This document shows positions 42,944-52,935 of a DNA stretch of 64,000 bases, in pieces. The notes below the pieces were generated by a model. It searched no databases. It had not been told where the DNA came from and saw only the letters and a program-made list of their open reading frames with translations. The stretch comes from Hyphomicrobium sp. CS1BSMeth3 (lineage in GTDB: Bacteria > Pseudomonadota > Alphaproteobacteria > Rhizobiales > Hyphomicrobiaceae): contig NZ_FPEI01000005.1 of the NCBI RefSeq assembly GCF_900117415.1, positions 62,001-126,000 on the forward strand. The letters are read 5' to 3'. The position numbers and the translations under genes are program-made. Each line of letters starts with the position of its first letter. Positions within the stretch are counted from its first letter, which is position 1.

Positions 42944-45900
42944 ATGTCGCGTCCCGGTTACGCCGAGCTGCAAGTCACGAGCAATTTCAGCTTCTTGCGG
43001 GGCGCGTCGCATGCCCAAGAGCTGGTCGCCGTTGCCGCCAGGCTGGGTCACCGGGCCATCGCCGTCACTGACCACAACACCCTGGCTGGCATCGTTCGGG
43101 CGCACGTGGCCGCGAAGGCGGTCAAGCTCCAGTTCATCGTCGGCGCACGCATTGACCTGCAGGACGCGCCGAGCCTGCTCATATACCCGACCGACCGGGA
43201 GGCCTACGGACGGCTCTCGCGGCTGATCACGATCGGCCGCCGCCGGGCACCAAAGGGCGAATGCCATCTGACGCTCGAGGACGTGTTGGCGCACGCCAGA
43301 GGCCAGATCACGATCGCGTTGCCGCCGGAGCGCGGCCTTTATCCGACAGCGGACGGCAGCGACAGCTTCGCGACCTTTCTGTCGAAGCTCGCGGAGACCT
43401 TCCCCGGTGCGGCCTATCTCGCCGGCACACATCGTCTCAGCGGAATTGACCGGCATCGGATCGCGCTGCTCGCCGAGCTGGCCGAACGCTGCGGCACGCC
43501 GCTCGTCGCCACCAATGACGTGCAGTACCACGATCCAACACGCAAACCGCTTCATGACATCCTGACCTGCATTCGCGAGCACTGCACCATCGACAACGCC
43601 GGCCTGCGGCTCGCGCCCAACCCCGAGCAGCATCTGAAGTCACCCGAGCGGATGGCGCTGCTGTTCGAGGGGTTTCCCGATGCGCTGGCCCGCACCGTCG
43701 AGATCGCCGAGCGCTGCCGCTTTTCGCTCGACGAGCTGCGCTACGAATATCCGATCGAGCTGACAACCGAGGGCCGCACGCCGCAGCAGGAGCTCGAGCG
43801 CCTGACGTGGATCGGCGCCCGCGAGCGCTATCCCGACGGCATCCCCGAGAAGGTGCGCGCCAACCTCGTGCATGAGCTGGCGCTGATTGCCGAGCTCGAG
43901 TACGCGCCGTATTTCCTGACGGTGCACGACATCGTCCGCTTCGCACGCAGCAAGGAGATTCTCTGCCAAGGGCGCGGCTCGGCGGCCAACAGCTCGGTGT
44001 GCTATTGCCTGGCCATCACCGCCGTCGATCCGGCACAGCACGATCTCTTGTTCGAGCGCTTCATCTCGGCAGCGCGCAACGAGCCGCCGGACATCGACGT
44101 CGATTTCGAGCACGAGCGGCGCGAGGAGGTGATCCAGTACATCTATGGCAAGTACACGCGCGAGCGGGCGGGCCTCGCCGCGACCGTCATCCGCTATCGC
44201 GCCCGCTCGGCCATCCGCGAGGTCGGCAAGGCCATGGGCCTGTCCGAGGATGTGGTGGGCGGTCTTGCCAAGGGCACCTGGGGCTGGAGCAGCAAGGTCG
44301 TCTCCAACAAGCAGGTCGGCGAGATCGGCCTCGATCCGACTGACGGGCGGCTCGCCATGACCCTGGCGCTGGCACAGGAGCTCATCGGCTTCCCGCGGCA
44401 CCTGTCGCAGCACGTCGGCGGATTCGTCATGACCCGGCGACCGTTGGCGGATCTCGTCCCGATCGAGAATGCGGCCATGGTCGACCGCACGGTCATCGAG
44501 TGGGACAAGGACGACTTGCAGGCCGTCGGCCTGATGAAGGTCGATGTGCTGGCACTCGGCATGCTGACGTGCGTTCGCAAGGCCTTCGACCTCATCAAAC
44601 AGCACTACGGCAAGGACTTCGATCTGGCTTCGGTGCCGCGCGACGATGCGGCCGTCTACGACATGCTGTGCCATGCCGACTCCGTCGGCGTGTTCCAGGT
44701 CGAGAGCCGGGCGCAGATGACGATGCTGCCGCGCCTGAAGCCGCGCTGCTTCTACGACCTCGTCATCGAGGTGGCGATCGTCCGGCCCGGCCCGATCCAG
44801 GGCGACATGGTCCACCCCTATCTACGCCGACGCAACGGCGAGGAAGCCGTGACCTATGCCTCGCCGGCCCTGAAGGACGTGCTCGGTAAGACGCTCGGCG
44901 TACCGCTGTTCCAGGAGCAGGCGATGAAGATCGCCATCGTGGCCGCGGGCTTCTCCGCCGACGAGGCCGACGGCTTGCGCCGTGCCATGGCCACTTTCCG
45001 CCATACCGGCACCATCCATACCTTTCGGCAGAAGTTCATCGAGGGCATGGCGCGGAATGGCTACGATCCCGGCTTCGCCGAGCGCTGCTTCAATCAGATC
45101 GAAGGGTTCGGCGAGTACGGCTTTCCGGAAAGCCACGCGGCAAGCTTCGCCCAGCTCGCCTACGTCTCGGCGTGGATCAAGAGGCACTATCCGGCGGTGT
45201 TCGCCTGCGCGCTGCTCAACTCGCAGCCCATGGGCTTCTACGCGCCGGCGCAGATCGTGCGCGACGCGCGTGATCACACCGTGAAGGTTCTGCCCGTCGA
45301 CATCAATCACTCCGCGCAGGATTGCACGCTCGAGCCCGCGCCCGAGACACCGGACCGCTTCGCCCTCCGTCTCGGCCTGCGTCAGGTCTCCGGCCTCAAT
45401 GCCGCCGATGCCGAGAAGCTCGTCGCGGCCCGCGGCAATGGCTATGCCGACATCCCGCAGCTCTGGCGACGTGCCGGCCTGCGCGCGGCTTCGCTCGAGC
45501 ACCTCGCCAATGCCGATGCGTTCCGCTCGGTGGGTGTTGATCGTCGCGTGGCGCTGTGGGACATCAAGGCGCTGCCGGCGGCGGCGCCGTTGCCGCTGTT
45601 CGCCGCCATCGGCGAGGACGAAGTGTTCGACGAGCCCGATGCCAACCTCACGCCCATGTCGCTCGGCGAGCACGTGGTCGAGGACTACCAGAGCCTGCAT
45701 CTTTCCTTGAAGGCCCACCCCATGGCGCTTCTACGTCACGACATGACCGAGCTGGGCTGCGTGCGCTGCGAGGAGCTTGCCGCACGTCCGAACAACCGTC
45801 GTCTGAAGGTGGCGGGCTTGGTGCTGGTGCGGCAGCGACCGGGCACGGCAAGCGGCGTGATCTTCGCGACGCTTGAGGATGAGACCGGCATCGCCAACAT

Positions 45901-46186
45901 CATCGTCTGGCCGAAGGTGTTCGAGAAGTATCGCCGCACGGTGCTGACGGCGAGCCTGCTTGGTGTCGAAGGACCGCTGCAGCGCGAGGGTCTTGTCATC
46001 CACGTCATCGCGCAGCGCCTCGTCGATCTCAGCCATCTGCTCGGCACGCTTGGCGACCGCGACACCCTCAATGCCCCATTGGCGCGGGCCGATCACGTCA
46101 AGACCAACAGCCACGATCCGCGCGATGCCGGCGGCCGATCACGCGGCAGGCGGGCCGGCGGCTATCGATCGCGGGATTTTCATTGA
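42944..46186 (+). CDS. dnaE2: Error-prone DNA polymerase DnaE2 (ImuC)
   Basis: A 1080-residue C-family polymerase. The N-terminal PHP domain starts YAELQVTSNFSFLRGASHAQ and has AIAVTDHNTLAGIVRAH. The polymerase active site is PPDIDVDFEHERREEV (Asp near 383 and 385) with QGRGSAANSSVCY upstream. The DnaE2-type C-terminus carries an OB-fold (AGLVLVRQRPGTASGVIFAT). DnaE2 does translesion synthesis in the SOS response with ImuA and ImuB, neither of which is encoded here. I use ATG 42944, preceded by GGTGGA; the ORF start at 42905 lacks a ribosome-binding site. Confidence 0.93.
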   Translation: MSRPGYAELQVTSNFSFLRGASHAQELVAVAARLGHRAIAVTDHNTLAGIVRAHVAAKAVKLQFIVGARIDLQDAPSLLIYPTDREAYGRLSRLITIGRRRAPKGECHLTLEDVLAHARGQITIALPPERGLYPTADGSDSFATFLSKLAETFPGAAYLAGTHRLSGIDRHRIALLAELAERCGTPLVATNDVQYHDPTRKPLHDILTCIREHCTIDNAGLRLAPNPEQHLKSPERMALLFEGFPDALARTVEIAERCRFSLDELRYEYPIELTTEGRTPQQELERLTWIGARERYPDGIPEKVRANLVHELALIAELEYAPYFLTVHDIVRFARSKEILCQGRGSAANSSVCYCLAITAVDPAQHDLLFERFISAARNEPPDIDVDFEHERREEVIQYIYGKYTRERAGLAATVIRYRARSAIREVGKAMGLSEDVVGGLAKGTWGWSSKVVSNKQVGEIGLDPTDGRLAMTLALAQELIGFPRHLSQHVGGFVMTRRPLADLVPIENAAMVDRTVIEWDKDDLQAVGLMKVDVLALGMLTCVRKAFDLIKQHYGKDFDLASVPRDDAAVYDMLCHADSVGVFQVESRAQMTMLPRLKPRCFYDLVIEVAIVRPGPIQGDMVHPYLRRRNGEEAVTYASPALKDVLGKTLGVPLFQEQAMKIAIVAAGFSADEADGLRRAMATFRHTGTIHTFRQKFIEGMARNGYDPGFAERCFNQIEGFGEYGFPESHAASFAQLAYVSAWIKRHYPAVFACALLNSQPMGFYAPAQIVRDARDHTVKVLPVDINHSAQDCTLEPAPETPDRFALRLGLRQVSGLNAADAEKLVAARGNGYADIPQLWRRAGLRAASLEHLANADAFRSVGVDRRVALWDIKALPAAAPLPLFAAIGEDEVFDEPDANLTPMSLGEHVVEDYQSLHLSLKAHPMALLRHDMTELGCVRCEELAARPNNRRLKVAGLVLVRQRPGTASGVIFATLEDETGIANIIVWPKVFEKYRRTVLTASLLGVEGPLQREGLVIHVIAQRLVDLSHLLGTLGDRDTLNAPLARADHVKTNSHDPRDAGGRSRGRRAGGYRSRDFH

Positions 46187-46394
46187 GGAATGAGGAATGG
46201 TGTATCATTTTGCCCACCCTCCGGTATCGCGGAGCTTTCGCCCTCTCGCGAATACACTCAGAACGGCATCCGCAAACGGGGGCGTCCGGGCCTGACCGAT
46301 TGCAAAAAAGGGCGTCGACCCTCCGGTCTTGGATTTGTTGAGGTCGCCACCAAACGGCGGCTGGTGGAAATTCCGAAATAGATCGATGGAGGCC

Positions 46395-47288
46395 TCACAC
46401 CCTATCTGAGTAGCGATCATATGCCGTGATGTTGACGATATTTAGCTCGACTCGACTCTTGTATATTTCGCGCCAAAGGAAATTGATCTCGGCGTCCTTT
46501 TCTTCATCGGAAACGTCGACATACCATGCTCTCGGTCGTCCATTCTCTTCGCCGTTCCAGCGGTAGTTTCGAGACTTCAAGATGTCCTTGAACTCAAACG
46601 GCGCGTTCGTTGCCCATATACGCCACATGGATCGGCGCGCGTGCACGAGAAGCTGCGCGAGGCCGGTCACGCCCGACTTTGGCAGTATCCGAGAAAGGAT
46701 CTCGATGGCAGCCAGGCAGTCGTTCGTTGCTCTATGTCGATCATAGAACAATCCGTAGCCGGCCACGAGATAGGCGAGCTTCGTTCCTTCGAAGCCCTCT
46801 GCCACCCAATCGATCTCGGACAGCGAACAGGCCCACGGCTTTTTTGCGAAGACCGGCGCCAAGCGCTCTAGAAAACGGCGATCGAACGCCGCGTTGTGGG
46901 CGATGATCAGATCGGCCTGCGCTGCAATCGCAGCCACTTCATCTAAGTCGATCGTCTTGCCGGCAACCATTTCGTTCGTGATACCTGTCAGGGTGGCTAC
47001 GACTTCCGGAATTGGATGCAGCGGCTGCCGCAGACGATCAAACGGCTCCAACACATCGACCACTTCTCCAGCGAGCGTGTAGCGGAAGGGCAGCATGGCC
47101 AACTCGATTATCTCGTCCTTCTCCACATTGAGACCAGTGGTCTCGACATCGACGAGGAGGCCGCACCGGCTATCGCGGTTGCTCGTTGCACTTCGCGGCC
47201 GCCATGGCTTGAGGCGGCGAAGAATACGATAGTTTCCACTCGCGTCCAGAACGCCTGCAAGTGCCTCGAGGTCTACCGTGTCGGTCAT
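46395..47288 (-). CDS. DnaQ-like 3'-5' exonuclease, third gene of the SIR2-HerA operon
   Basis: A 297-residue DEDDh exonuclease. Motif I is GLLVDVETTGLN (Asp47/Glu49), motif II is IIAHNAAFDRRFLE (Asp136), and motif III is DRHRATNDCLAAIEIL (His185/Asp190). All five catalytic residues are present. The C-terminal 100 residues are an extra domain with SRNYRWNGEENGRPRAWYVD, which resembles a short region appended to some DnaQ proteins. Its ATG overlaps the herA stop by four bases, so it is translated with the SIR2-HerA pair. It probably degrades or processes DNA in the same defence response. Confidence 0.85.
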   Translation of the reverse strand: MTDTVDLEALAGVLDASGNYRILRRLKPWRPRSATSNRDSRCGLLVDVETTGLNVEKDEIIELAMLPFRYTLAGEVVDVLEPFDRLRQPLHPIPEVVATLTGITNEMVAGKTIDLDEVAAIAAQADLIIAHNAAFDRRFLERLAPVFAKKPWACSLSEIDWVAEGFEGTKLAYLVAGYGLFYDRHRATNDCLAAIEILSRILPKSGVTGLAQLLVHARRSMWRIWATNAPFEFKDILKSRNYRWNGEENGRPRAWYVDVSDEEKDAEINFLWREIYKSRVELNIVNITAYDRYSDRV

Positions 47289-49306
47289 CGTGGTTCGGCG
47301 CCTCCGGATCCAGCGTCACCCGCCGCGGCGGCGATCGTGACTTGTGCGGCACGTCCCTGCTCGTGGAACCAGAGATCGAGGATCTTTGCGTCATCGCTCT
47401 TTGGCAATGGAACGGCATCGCGAACACGGAAGGTTGTTGGCAGGTTCACTGAGGTTCCAAATACGAGCGCGTGCTGCTTCGGTAGTGACGGCAATCGTTT
47501 GAGTACGGCCTCCGAAATAAACGGCGTCATCTGGCGTATTTGGGAGAGGTCGTCCGGGTTCTGAATGCGGTGGATAACAAAATTCGAGCATTGCGAGAGG
47601 ACAGTCTTGGAGAGTTCGCTTGGTCGCTGGGATGCAACCAGCAGAAACAGCCCATACTTCCGGCCCTCCTTAGCGATGCGCTCATATATCCGGCTGGCAT
47701 CGATGGCGTAGCGCGACGGACTTTCCGCGATGTACCTGTGTGCTTCCTCCAGAAGCAGATGAACCGGAAACCGATTTCTGGGCTCCGCCTGCCTGAGCAG
47801 ACGGAACGCCATGCGGGCGAGGACGGAAGCAACCAGCTCGACCACCTCATCCTCGACCGAATTCATGTCGACGATGATGATCTGGTTCTGTTTGACAAGT
47901 TGACTGTTGGCCGAAGCAAGTCCGAGAAGTGTCTCGAGGAAGCCAACCAAGGACGGCTCCTGTTCTGCCGGCCGCAACTCGTACCGGAGAAATTGGTATT
48001 CCGGCCGTTCCTTGAGTGATTTGAATCGCGTCATCATCTGCGAACAGTAGTCTCGGATCTGCCTGTTCCCGTGAGCCTCTTCGTAGAGGATCGCGAAGTC
48101 GAGGCACTCCTCGAGATCGCCGAACGTGAAAGGTGAGCGGTCGTAGGCTGGGAGCTCAACGTCTTCACGCAGTTTGACCCGGACCTCATCCAGGAACTTC
48201 TCCAGATTGGTGCTAGGTTGAAAGTTCCCGTATTGGTAGTTGGCGCCGTACTTCTGCAGCAAGCTGGTGCTCAGATCTTTTGTGGGATATTTCTGAAGAA
48301 GCGACACTACACGCTGAAATTTCGATACGGGCGAATCCCCATCGGCGCCTCGAAAACACTCGATGATACAGGTCGCGATGAAGTGCTCCCTGATCTCAAG
48401 CCCTCTGACCGAGTTTTGGCGGAACAGGCCCGTAAGGCCCAGGGCCGTCCGCAGCACGGGAAGCTGCGTCCGCTCGCTCGCCTGCAAAAGGAGCTCCCAC
48501 TCTGACTGCTCCAAGAACCAGTGAGGCAGCCGGAATCGTCCTTCATTCGCCGTTCCATCCAAGACTACTCGGGCTACTCCGATGCCCGCATCGTTAGCCA
48601 GAGGCGAGAGCGCTTGCGTGTACTCTCCGTTGACGTCGAAGACGACAAACGTGGCGCCACGCGCGTGATGCTCATCCGGCTTCGCGAACAAGGATTGCAG
48701 GACCGATGACACGGTGCAGGACTTGCCGCTTCCGGTATTTCCGAGGACAGCAGTATGGCCACCAAAGAAATCATCGATCCGGACCTTGACGTCATATCCC
48801 TTGAACACCACGGATTTTCCAATCGTGAGCGCGCGGTAGCGCGTGGCATCGGGCGGCGTCGCAGCCACTTCGCCGACGACTGGAACCCCCTCCACAGGCG
48901 CATCCGTCTCGAACACTCGATCGAGCTCCACGTCCAGCGCGTAGAGCGCATCGGCATAGAGCGAAGGAAAGACAGAGACACCAAAGCGGAATTTGGCTAA
49001 CCGATCCTGCGGCAGCATGCCAACTGGGACCACGTCGAGGTATTTGGCCGAAGATGCCTTGTCCAGGATACCATCGCCCTGGGAAGGCCCTCCGATGTCG
49101 CGCTCGCGCAGACCCACGACTTCGACCACCACGTATTCCGATTGCACGGGCACCATTAGGAAAGAGCCGAGCCGGGCCACATAGTGGACATCGTCAAAGC
49201 CGACGACTGTGAAGTTGTCCGTCCCTGCGTGCATTTCGACGACAAAGCGATCGGCTGCGACCGAGACAATCTTTCCAATGGCACGCTTCCTGTCGTCTCG
49301 GCTCAT
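47285..49306 (-). CDS. HerA-like ATPase/translocase (SIR2-HerA defence)
   Basis: A 673-residue HerA/FtsK-superfamily ATPase. An N-terminal beta-barrel HAS domain (GKIVSVAADRFVVEMHAG, about 10-140) precedes Walker A TAVLGNTGSGKSCTVSSVL (GNTGSGKS 189-196). Walker B is IIIVDMNSVEDE (about 490), followed by HLLLEEAHRYIAES and FLLVASQRPSELSKTVLSQC (sensor and arginine-finger region). HerA with a SIR2 partner is a described antiphage system in which the complex depletes NAD during infection. It overlaps SIR2 upstream and the exonuclease downstream by four bases each. Confidence 0.88.
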   Translation of the reverse strand: MSRDDRKRAIGKIVSVAADRFVVEMHAGTDNFTVVGFDDVHYVARLGSFLMVPVQSEYVVVEVVGLRERDIGGPSQGDGILDKASSAKYLDVVPVGMLPQDRLAKFRFGVSVFPSLYADALYALDVELDRVFETDAPVEGVPVVGEVAATPPDATRYRALTIGKSVVFKGYDVKVRIDDFFGGHTAVLGNTGSGKSCTVSSVLQSLFAKPDEHHARGATFVVFDVNGEYTQALSPLANDAGIGVARVVLDGTANEGRFRLPHWFLEQSEWELLLQASERTQLPVLRTALGLTGLFRQNSVRGLEIREHFIATCIIECFRGADGDSPVSKFQRVVSLLQKYPTKDLSTSLLQKYGANYQYGNFQPSTNLEKFLDEVRVKLREDVELPAYDRSPFTFGDLEECLDFAILYEEAHGNRQIRDYCSQMMTRFKSLKERPEYQFLRYELRPAEQEPSLVGFLETLLGLASANSQLVKQNQIIIVDMNSVEDEVVELVASVLARMAFRLLRQAEPRNRFPVHLLLEEAHRYIAESPSRYAIDASRIYERIAKEGRKYGLFLLVASQRPSELSKTVLSQCSNFVIHRIQNPDDLSQIRQMTPFISEAVLKRLPSLPKQHALVFGTSVNLPTTFRVRDAVPLPKSDDAKILDLWFHEQGRAAQVTIAAAAGDAGSGGAEPR

Positions 49307-50580
49307 TCGTCTGCTCCCTTCCTCTTGGGAGACATGGATTCGAGAACCTTTTGCACGGCTTCGTCGATCCGCTCGCTCGGACGTTGCGGCATGAACTCTT
49401 CGATGACTGTATCGAAATAGTGCGCTTTGCGACCGTCCTCGGCGCCCTCTCCTCCGATCATCCAGATGCGTGGGTCATTGAGAGAGCGCAGCTTGGCAAT
49501 TTCCCCTTTCAAGGTCGGATCGACAAATATGACCAACCTGAAGGTCGGTATCGTGAGGGCTTGATAAATGATGTTGTTGATGTGTTCATCTCCAAAGGCG
49601 TAGCCGACAGTAAAGAGCACACTCTGCTCGCGCACGATGCGTGATTGAAACTCGCGGAACAGATCGGCATAGGGCGATCCCAGGGCGGAGTTCTGCTTCG
49701 CTGGCGTGGGATAGATCATCACCTTGCCCGGGTCTTTCGTGACGGTCGTTTCCCGAATTGGATAGAGGCCGTGATCATCTTCAATCCAACTGATGGATCC
49801 ATGAAGCTTGCAGAGATACACAAACCCATCCACGGCGGACCATTTGCGGCTTGTTAGATCGAGCTGTTCGGCGAGGGCATACCGAAACGTCGCCGGATTG
49901 AATCGGCGCTCGACAACGCCAGAGAAGCCATTCGCGTACGGGAGACCCAGGCGATCCATGGCGGTCTCGTTGAATAAGTCATAGTTGGTGGTGAAGACCC
50001 AGGGTCTCGGCAGCGATCGATCGCGGAGTACAAGCTTGCGATAGAATGCCTCATAGAGCCCTATGACCGTGTTATCGCCTTTGGCGAACTGGCCTGACGT
50101 ACACTTGACCCAGAGGAACGACTGGGCTTTCTTGATTAGCGCGTTGATCGCTTCCAGTTGAGCTGCAGACTCCTTAGCCGAGCTTCGGCCGAGGAAAAAA
50201 CGAAGGCTGTAGAGGACTTCCATCAACCTCTCGAGATTGCGCGCATAGTCCTCGGCGCCGAAGTCGATGCCGAACTCCTTGGAGAGCAGGTCACGCTCTT
50301 TCGCTGTTGGGTATGATGGATCATCGTCTTCACGTTTCTTCGTGAATTCCTTCGCCAAGGGGGCCATGGTCGGGATGCCGACTTCTTGCCCGCCGGAGTA
50401 AGATGATGAGCACCCCGCGCCGAGCAGGAAGGCCACATTTCTGGCATTCAGAGATTCTCCGAGAGCTTGCCGGACTCTCTCGGCATCGTCCGGCCATTGA
50501 CAGTTCCCGTCCTCTTCCTCGTCACCTTTGACAAAACTGAATGTGCGCTTCGCTGCTTGGTCTGCTGCCTCCTCAGGCAT
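49303..50580 (-). CDS. SIR2-family NADase-like protein (SIR2-HerA defence)
   Basis: A 425-residue SIR2-domain protein. The NAD-binding motif is FLLGAGCSSS (GAGCS 54-58), the ribose-binding motif VFTTNYDLFNE (Asn199/Asp201), and KLHGSISW carries the catalytic-type His260. Later come VLFTVGYAFGDEHINNIIYQ, then RLVIFVDPTL. SIR2 proteins paired with HerA cleave NAD upon phage attack, arresting the cell. I chose ATG 50580, with GGGGGA upstream, over the TTG at 50592. It is first of three coupled genes, and its promoter must lie in 50581-50853. Confidence 0.87.
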   Translation of the reverse strand: MPEEAADQAAKRTFSFVKGDEEEDGNCQWPDDAERVRQALGESLNARNVAFLLGAGCSSSYSGGQEVGIPTMAPLAKEFTKKREDDDPSYPTAKERDLLSKEFGIDFGAEDYARNLERLMEVLYSLRFFLGRSSAKESAAQLEAINALIKKAQSFLWVKCTSGQFAKGDNTVIGLYEAFYRKLVLRDRSLPRPWVFTTNYDLFNETAMDRLGLPYANGFSGVVERRFNPATFRYALAEQLDLTSRKWSAVDGFVYLCKLHGSISWIEDDHGLYPIRETTVTKDPGKVMIYPTPAKQNSALGSPYADLFREFQSRIVREQSVLFTVGYAFGDEHINNIIYQALTIPTFRLVIFVDPTLKGEIAKLRSLNDPRIWMIGGEGAEDGRKAHYFDTVIEEFMPQRPSERIDEAVQKVLESMSPKRKGADE

Positions 50581-50853
50581 GGTTTCCCCCAATCATGTCC
50601 CAATACATTTGGTGCCGCCCAAAGTGCGGCAGCGATATCTACGGAGCAAAATGCGGCTCCCACTCTCGGACTGTCGATGCCTTCCAGTGGCGGTCGCCCT
50701 TTTCCATTGGGAGCACACCCCTTTCGCAGAGAGCGAGTTGACTGATTCGGTCCGGGCACTGGAGTTGGACCGAACTAGTGTCCACCTGCAATCATTTGGC
50801 AGTTGCGAACGAATCATGATCAAGCTGTCATGAAACACTGTGTGCGGATAGGC

Positions 50854-52935
50854 ATGATTGGCACTTCTTACCTCGTAGACCTCAATCCCTCGCAGCGCCG
50901 CGCCGTCGGCCATGGTGTTGCGGCGACGGGTGCCAACGTCGCCGGGCCGCTGCTGGTGGTCGCCGGCGCCGGCTCGGGGAAGACCAACACGCTAGCCCAC
51001 CGTGTTGCGCATCTGCTCCTTCACGGTGCTGATCCGGGCCGCATCCTGCTTCTGACCTTCTCTCGTCGTGCGGCCGCCGAGATGGAGCTGCGGGCCGAGC
51101 GCATCGTCGCCGCCACAAGAGGACAAGTCTCCATCCCCGGCCGAAGCCCGATCAGCTGGTCAGGCACATTCCACGCCGTCGGCGCACGGCTCCTACGCTC
51201 ATACGCCAAGTCGATCGGCCTCGATCCCGGCTTCACCGTGCACGATCGCGAGGACTCTGCAGACCTGATCAATCTGGTCCGTCATGAGCTCGGCCTGTCC
51301 GAGAAGGAGAAGCGCTTCCCGCTCAAGGGCACCTGTCTTGGCATCTATTCTCGGGCCGTCAATGCCGCCGAGCCGCTCGAAGCGGTGCTCAGGAAGCAAT
51401 ATCCATGGTGCGCGGAGTGGGAGAACGATCTGCGTGAGCTGTTCGATGCCTATGTCGACGCCAAGCAGAAGCAGCACGTTCTCGACTACGACGACCTCCT
51501 GCTCTACTGGGGCGAGCTCATGCAGGTGCCGGAGCTCGCCGGTGAGATTGGCGCACTATTCGATCACGTCCTGGTCGACGAATACCAGGACACCAACGCC
51601 CTGCAGGCGTCGATTCTGCGCGGCCTGAAGCCGGACGGCGCCGGCCTGACGGTCGTTGGCGATGATGCGCAGGCGATCTACGGGTTTCGCGCGGCCTCGG
51701 TGCGCAACATCCTGGATTTTCCAAACCAGTTCCGGCCGCCGGCGACGATCGTCACCCTGGAACAGAACTATCGCTCGACGGAGCCGATCCTTGCTGCGTC
51801 GAATGCCGTCATCGGCCTTGCCCGCGAGCGGTTCACCAAGGATCTGTTCTCGGACCGTACTTCGAGCGAGAAGCCTGCCCTCGTGACCGTCCCGGACGAC
51901 CTCGGCCAGGTCAACTACATCGTGACGACGATCCTGGAGAACCGGGAAGCAGGCATGCCGCTGAAGCAGCAGGCGGTGCTGTTTCGCACGGCGAGCCACA
52001 GCGCCATGCTCGAGATCGAGCTCACGCGACGCAACATCCCCTTCGTCAAGTTCGGTGGACTGAAGTTCATCGAGGCAGCGCACGTGAAGGATCTGCTTGC
52101 CGTGCTTCGGTGGGCAGAAAATCCGTCCGATCGCGTGACCGGCTTTCGCGTCATCCAGCTTCTCGAAGGAGTCGGACCGGGCACGGCCGCCAAGGTGCTC
52201 GACAGCATGGCCGGTCGATCACCGACCGACGCTCTCGCCCTGTTCCGGCCGCCCGCCAAGGCGATCGATCCGTGGCGCGAGCTCGTCGCGCTCATGCAGG
52301 GCCTGATTGACCATGCAGCATCATGGCCGGCTGGCTTCGATCTCGCCCGGCAATGGTATCAGCCGCACCTTGAGCAGAACTATCCGGACGCTGTCGTCCG
52401 TGTTGGCGATCTCGATCAGTTGCAACGCATTGCGGCCGGCTATCCGACGCGGGCGCGCTTTCTCACGGATCTTACGCTCGATCCGCCGAGCGCGACGAGC
52501 GACGAGTCCGGCGTGCCGTCACGGGACGAGGACTACCTGATCCTCTCCACCATTCACTCAGCCAAGGGGCAGGAGTGGAAGTCGGTGTTCGTGTTGAATG
52601 TTGTCGATGGGTGCATCCCATCGGATCTGGGCACCGGCTCGTCGGAGGACATCGAGGAGGAGCGGCGCCTTCTCTATGTCGCCATGACACGAGCCAAAGA
52701 TCATTTGAGCCTCATCGTCCCGCATCGCTTTTACGCGACGCAGCAGGCGAAGTCCGGCGACAAACATCTCTATGCCATGCGCTCGCGCTTCATTCCCCCA
52801 TCCATCACGCAGCATTTTGAGCAGCAGACTTGGCCCCGTACCGTCCGCGCCGCGCACACGGGCGTGACATCGAGCGGCGTTACGGTCGACCTCGGTGCGC
52901 GCATGCGCGGGCGATGGCGCCAGACGGGATCGTGA
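50854..52935 (+). CDS. UvrD/Rep-type ATP-dependent DNA helicase
   Basis: A superfamily 1A helicase of about 693 residues: LNPSQRRAVGHGV (Q motif), Walker A LLVVAGAGSGKTNTLAHRVA, motif Ia LLLTFSRRAAAEMELR, motif II VLVDEYQDTNALQ, motif III VVGDDAQAIYGFRAA, motif IV LEQNYRST, motif V ILSTIHSAKGQEWKSVF and motif VI RLLYVAMTRAKDHLSLI. The protein begins near MIGTSYLVDLNPSQ, as in related ICE helicases, so ATG 50854 is my choice; ATG 50830 is possible. In other elements it is followed by a membrane protein and a YedK-type peptidase; here both followers are decayed. It probably unwinds or repairs element DNA. Confidence 0.88.
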   Translation: MIGTSYLVDLNPSQRRAVGHGVAATGANVAGPLLVVAGAGSGKTNTLAHRVAHLLLHGADPGRILLLTFSRRAAAEMELRAERIVAATRGQVSIPGRSPISWSGTFHAVGARLLRSYAKSIGLDPGFTVHDREDSADLINLVRHELGLSEKEKRFPLKGTCLGIYSRAVNAAEPLEAVLRKQYPWCAEWENDLRELFDAYVDAKQKQHVLDYDDLLLYWGELMQVPELAGEIGALFDHVLVDEYQDTNALQASILRGLKPDGAGLTVVGDDAQAIYGFRAASVRNILDFPNQFRPPATIVTLEQNYRSTEPILAASNAVIGLARERFTKDLFSDRTSSEKPALVTVPDDLGQVNYIVTTILENREAGMPLKQQAVLFRTASHSAMLEIELTRRNIPFVKFGGLKFIEAAHVKDLLAVLRWAENPSDRVTGFRVIQLLEGVGPGTAAKVLDSMAGRSPTDALALFRPPAKAIDPWRELVALMQGLIDHAASWPAGFDLARQWYQPHLEQNYPDAVVRVGDLDQLQRIAAGYPTRARFLTDLTLDPPSATSDESGVPSRDEDYLILSTIHSAKGQEWKSVFVLNVVDGCIPSDLGTGSSEDIEEERRLLYVAMTRAKDHLSLIVPHRFYATQQAKSGDKHLYAMRSRFIPPSITQHFEQQTWPRTVRAAHTGVTSSGVTVDLGARMRGRWRQTGS

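Noticed and set aside
43640-45718. Two long minus-strand ORFs (391 and 298 residues)
   Set aside because: Both are antisense to dnaE2, which has all polymerase motifs in frame.
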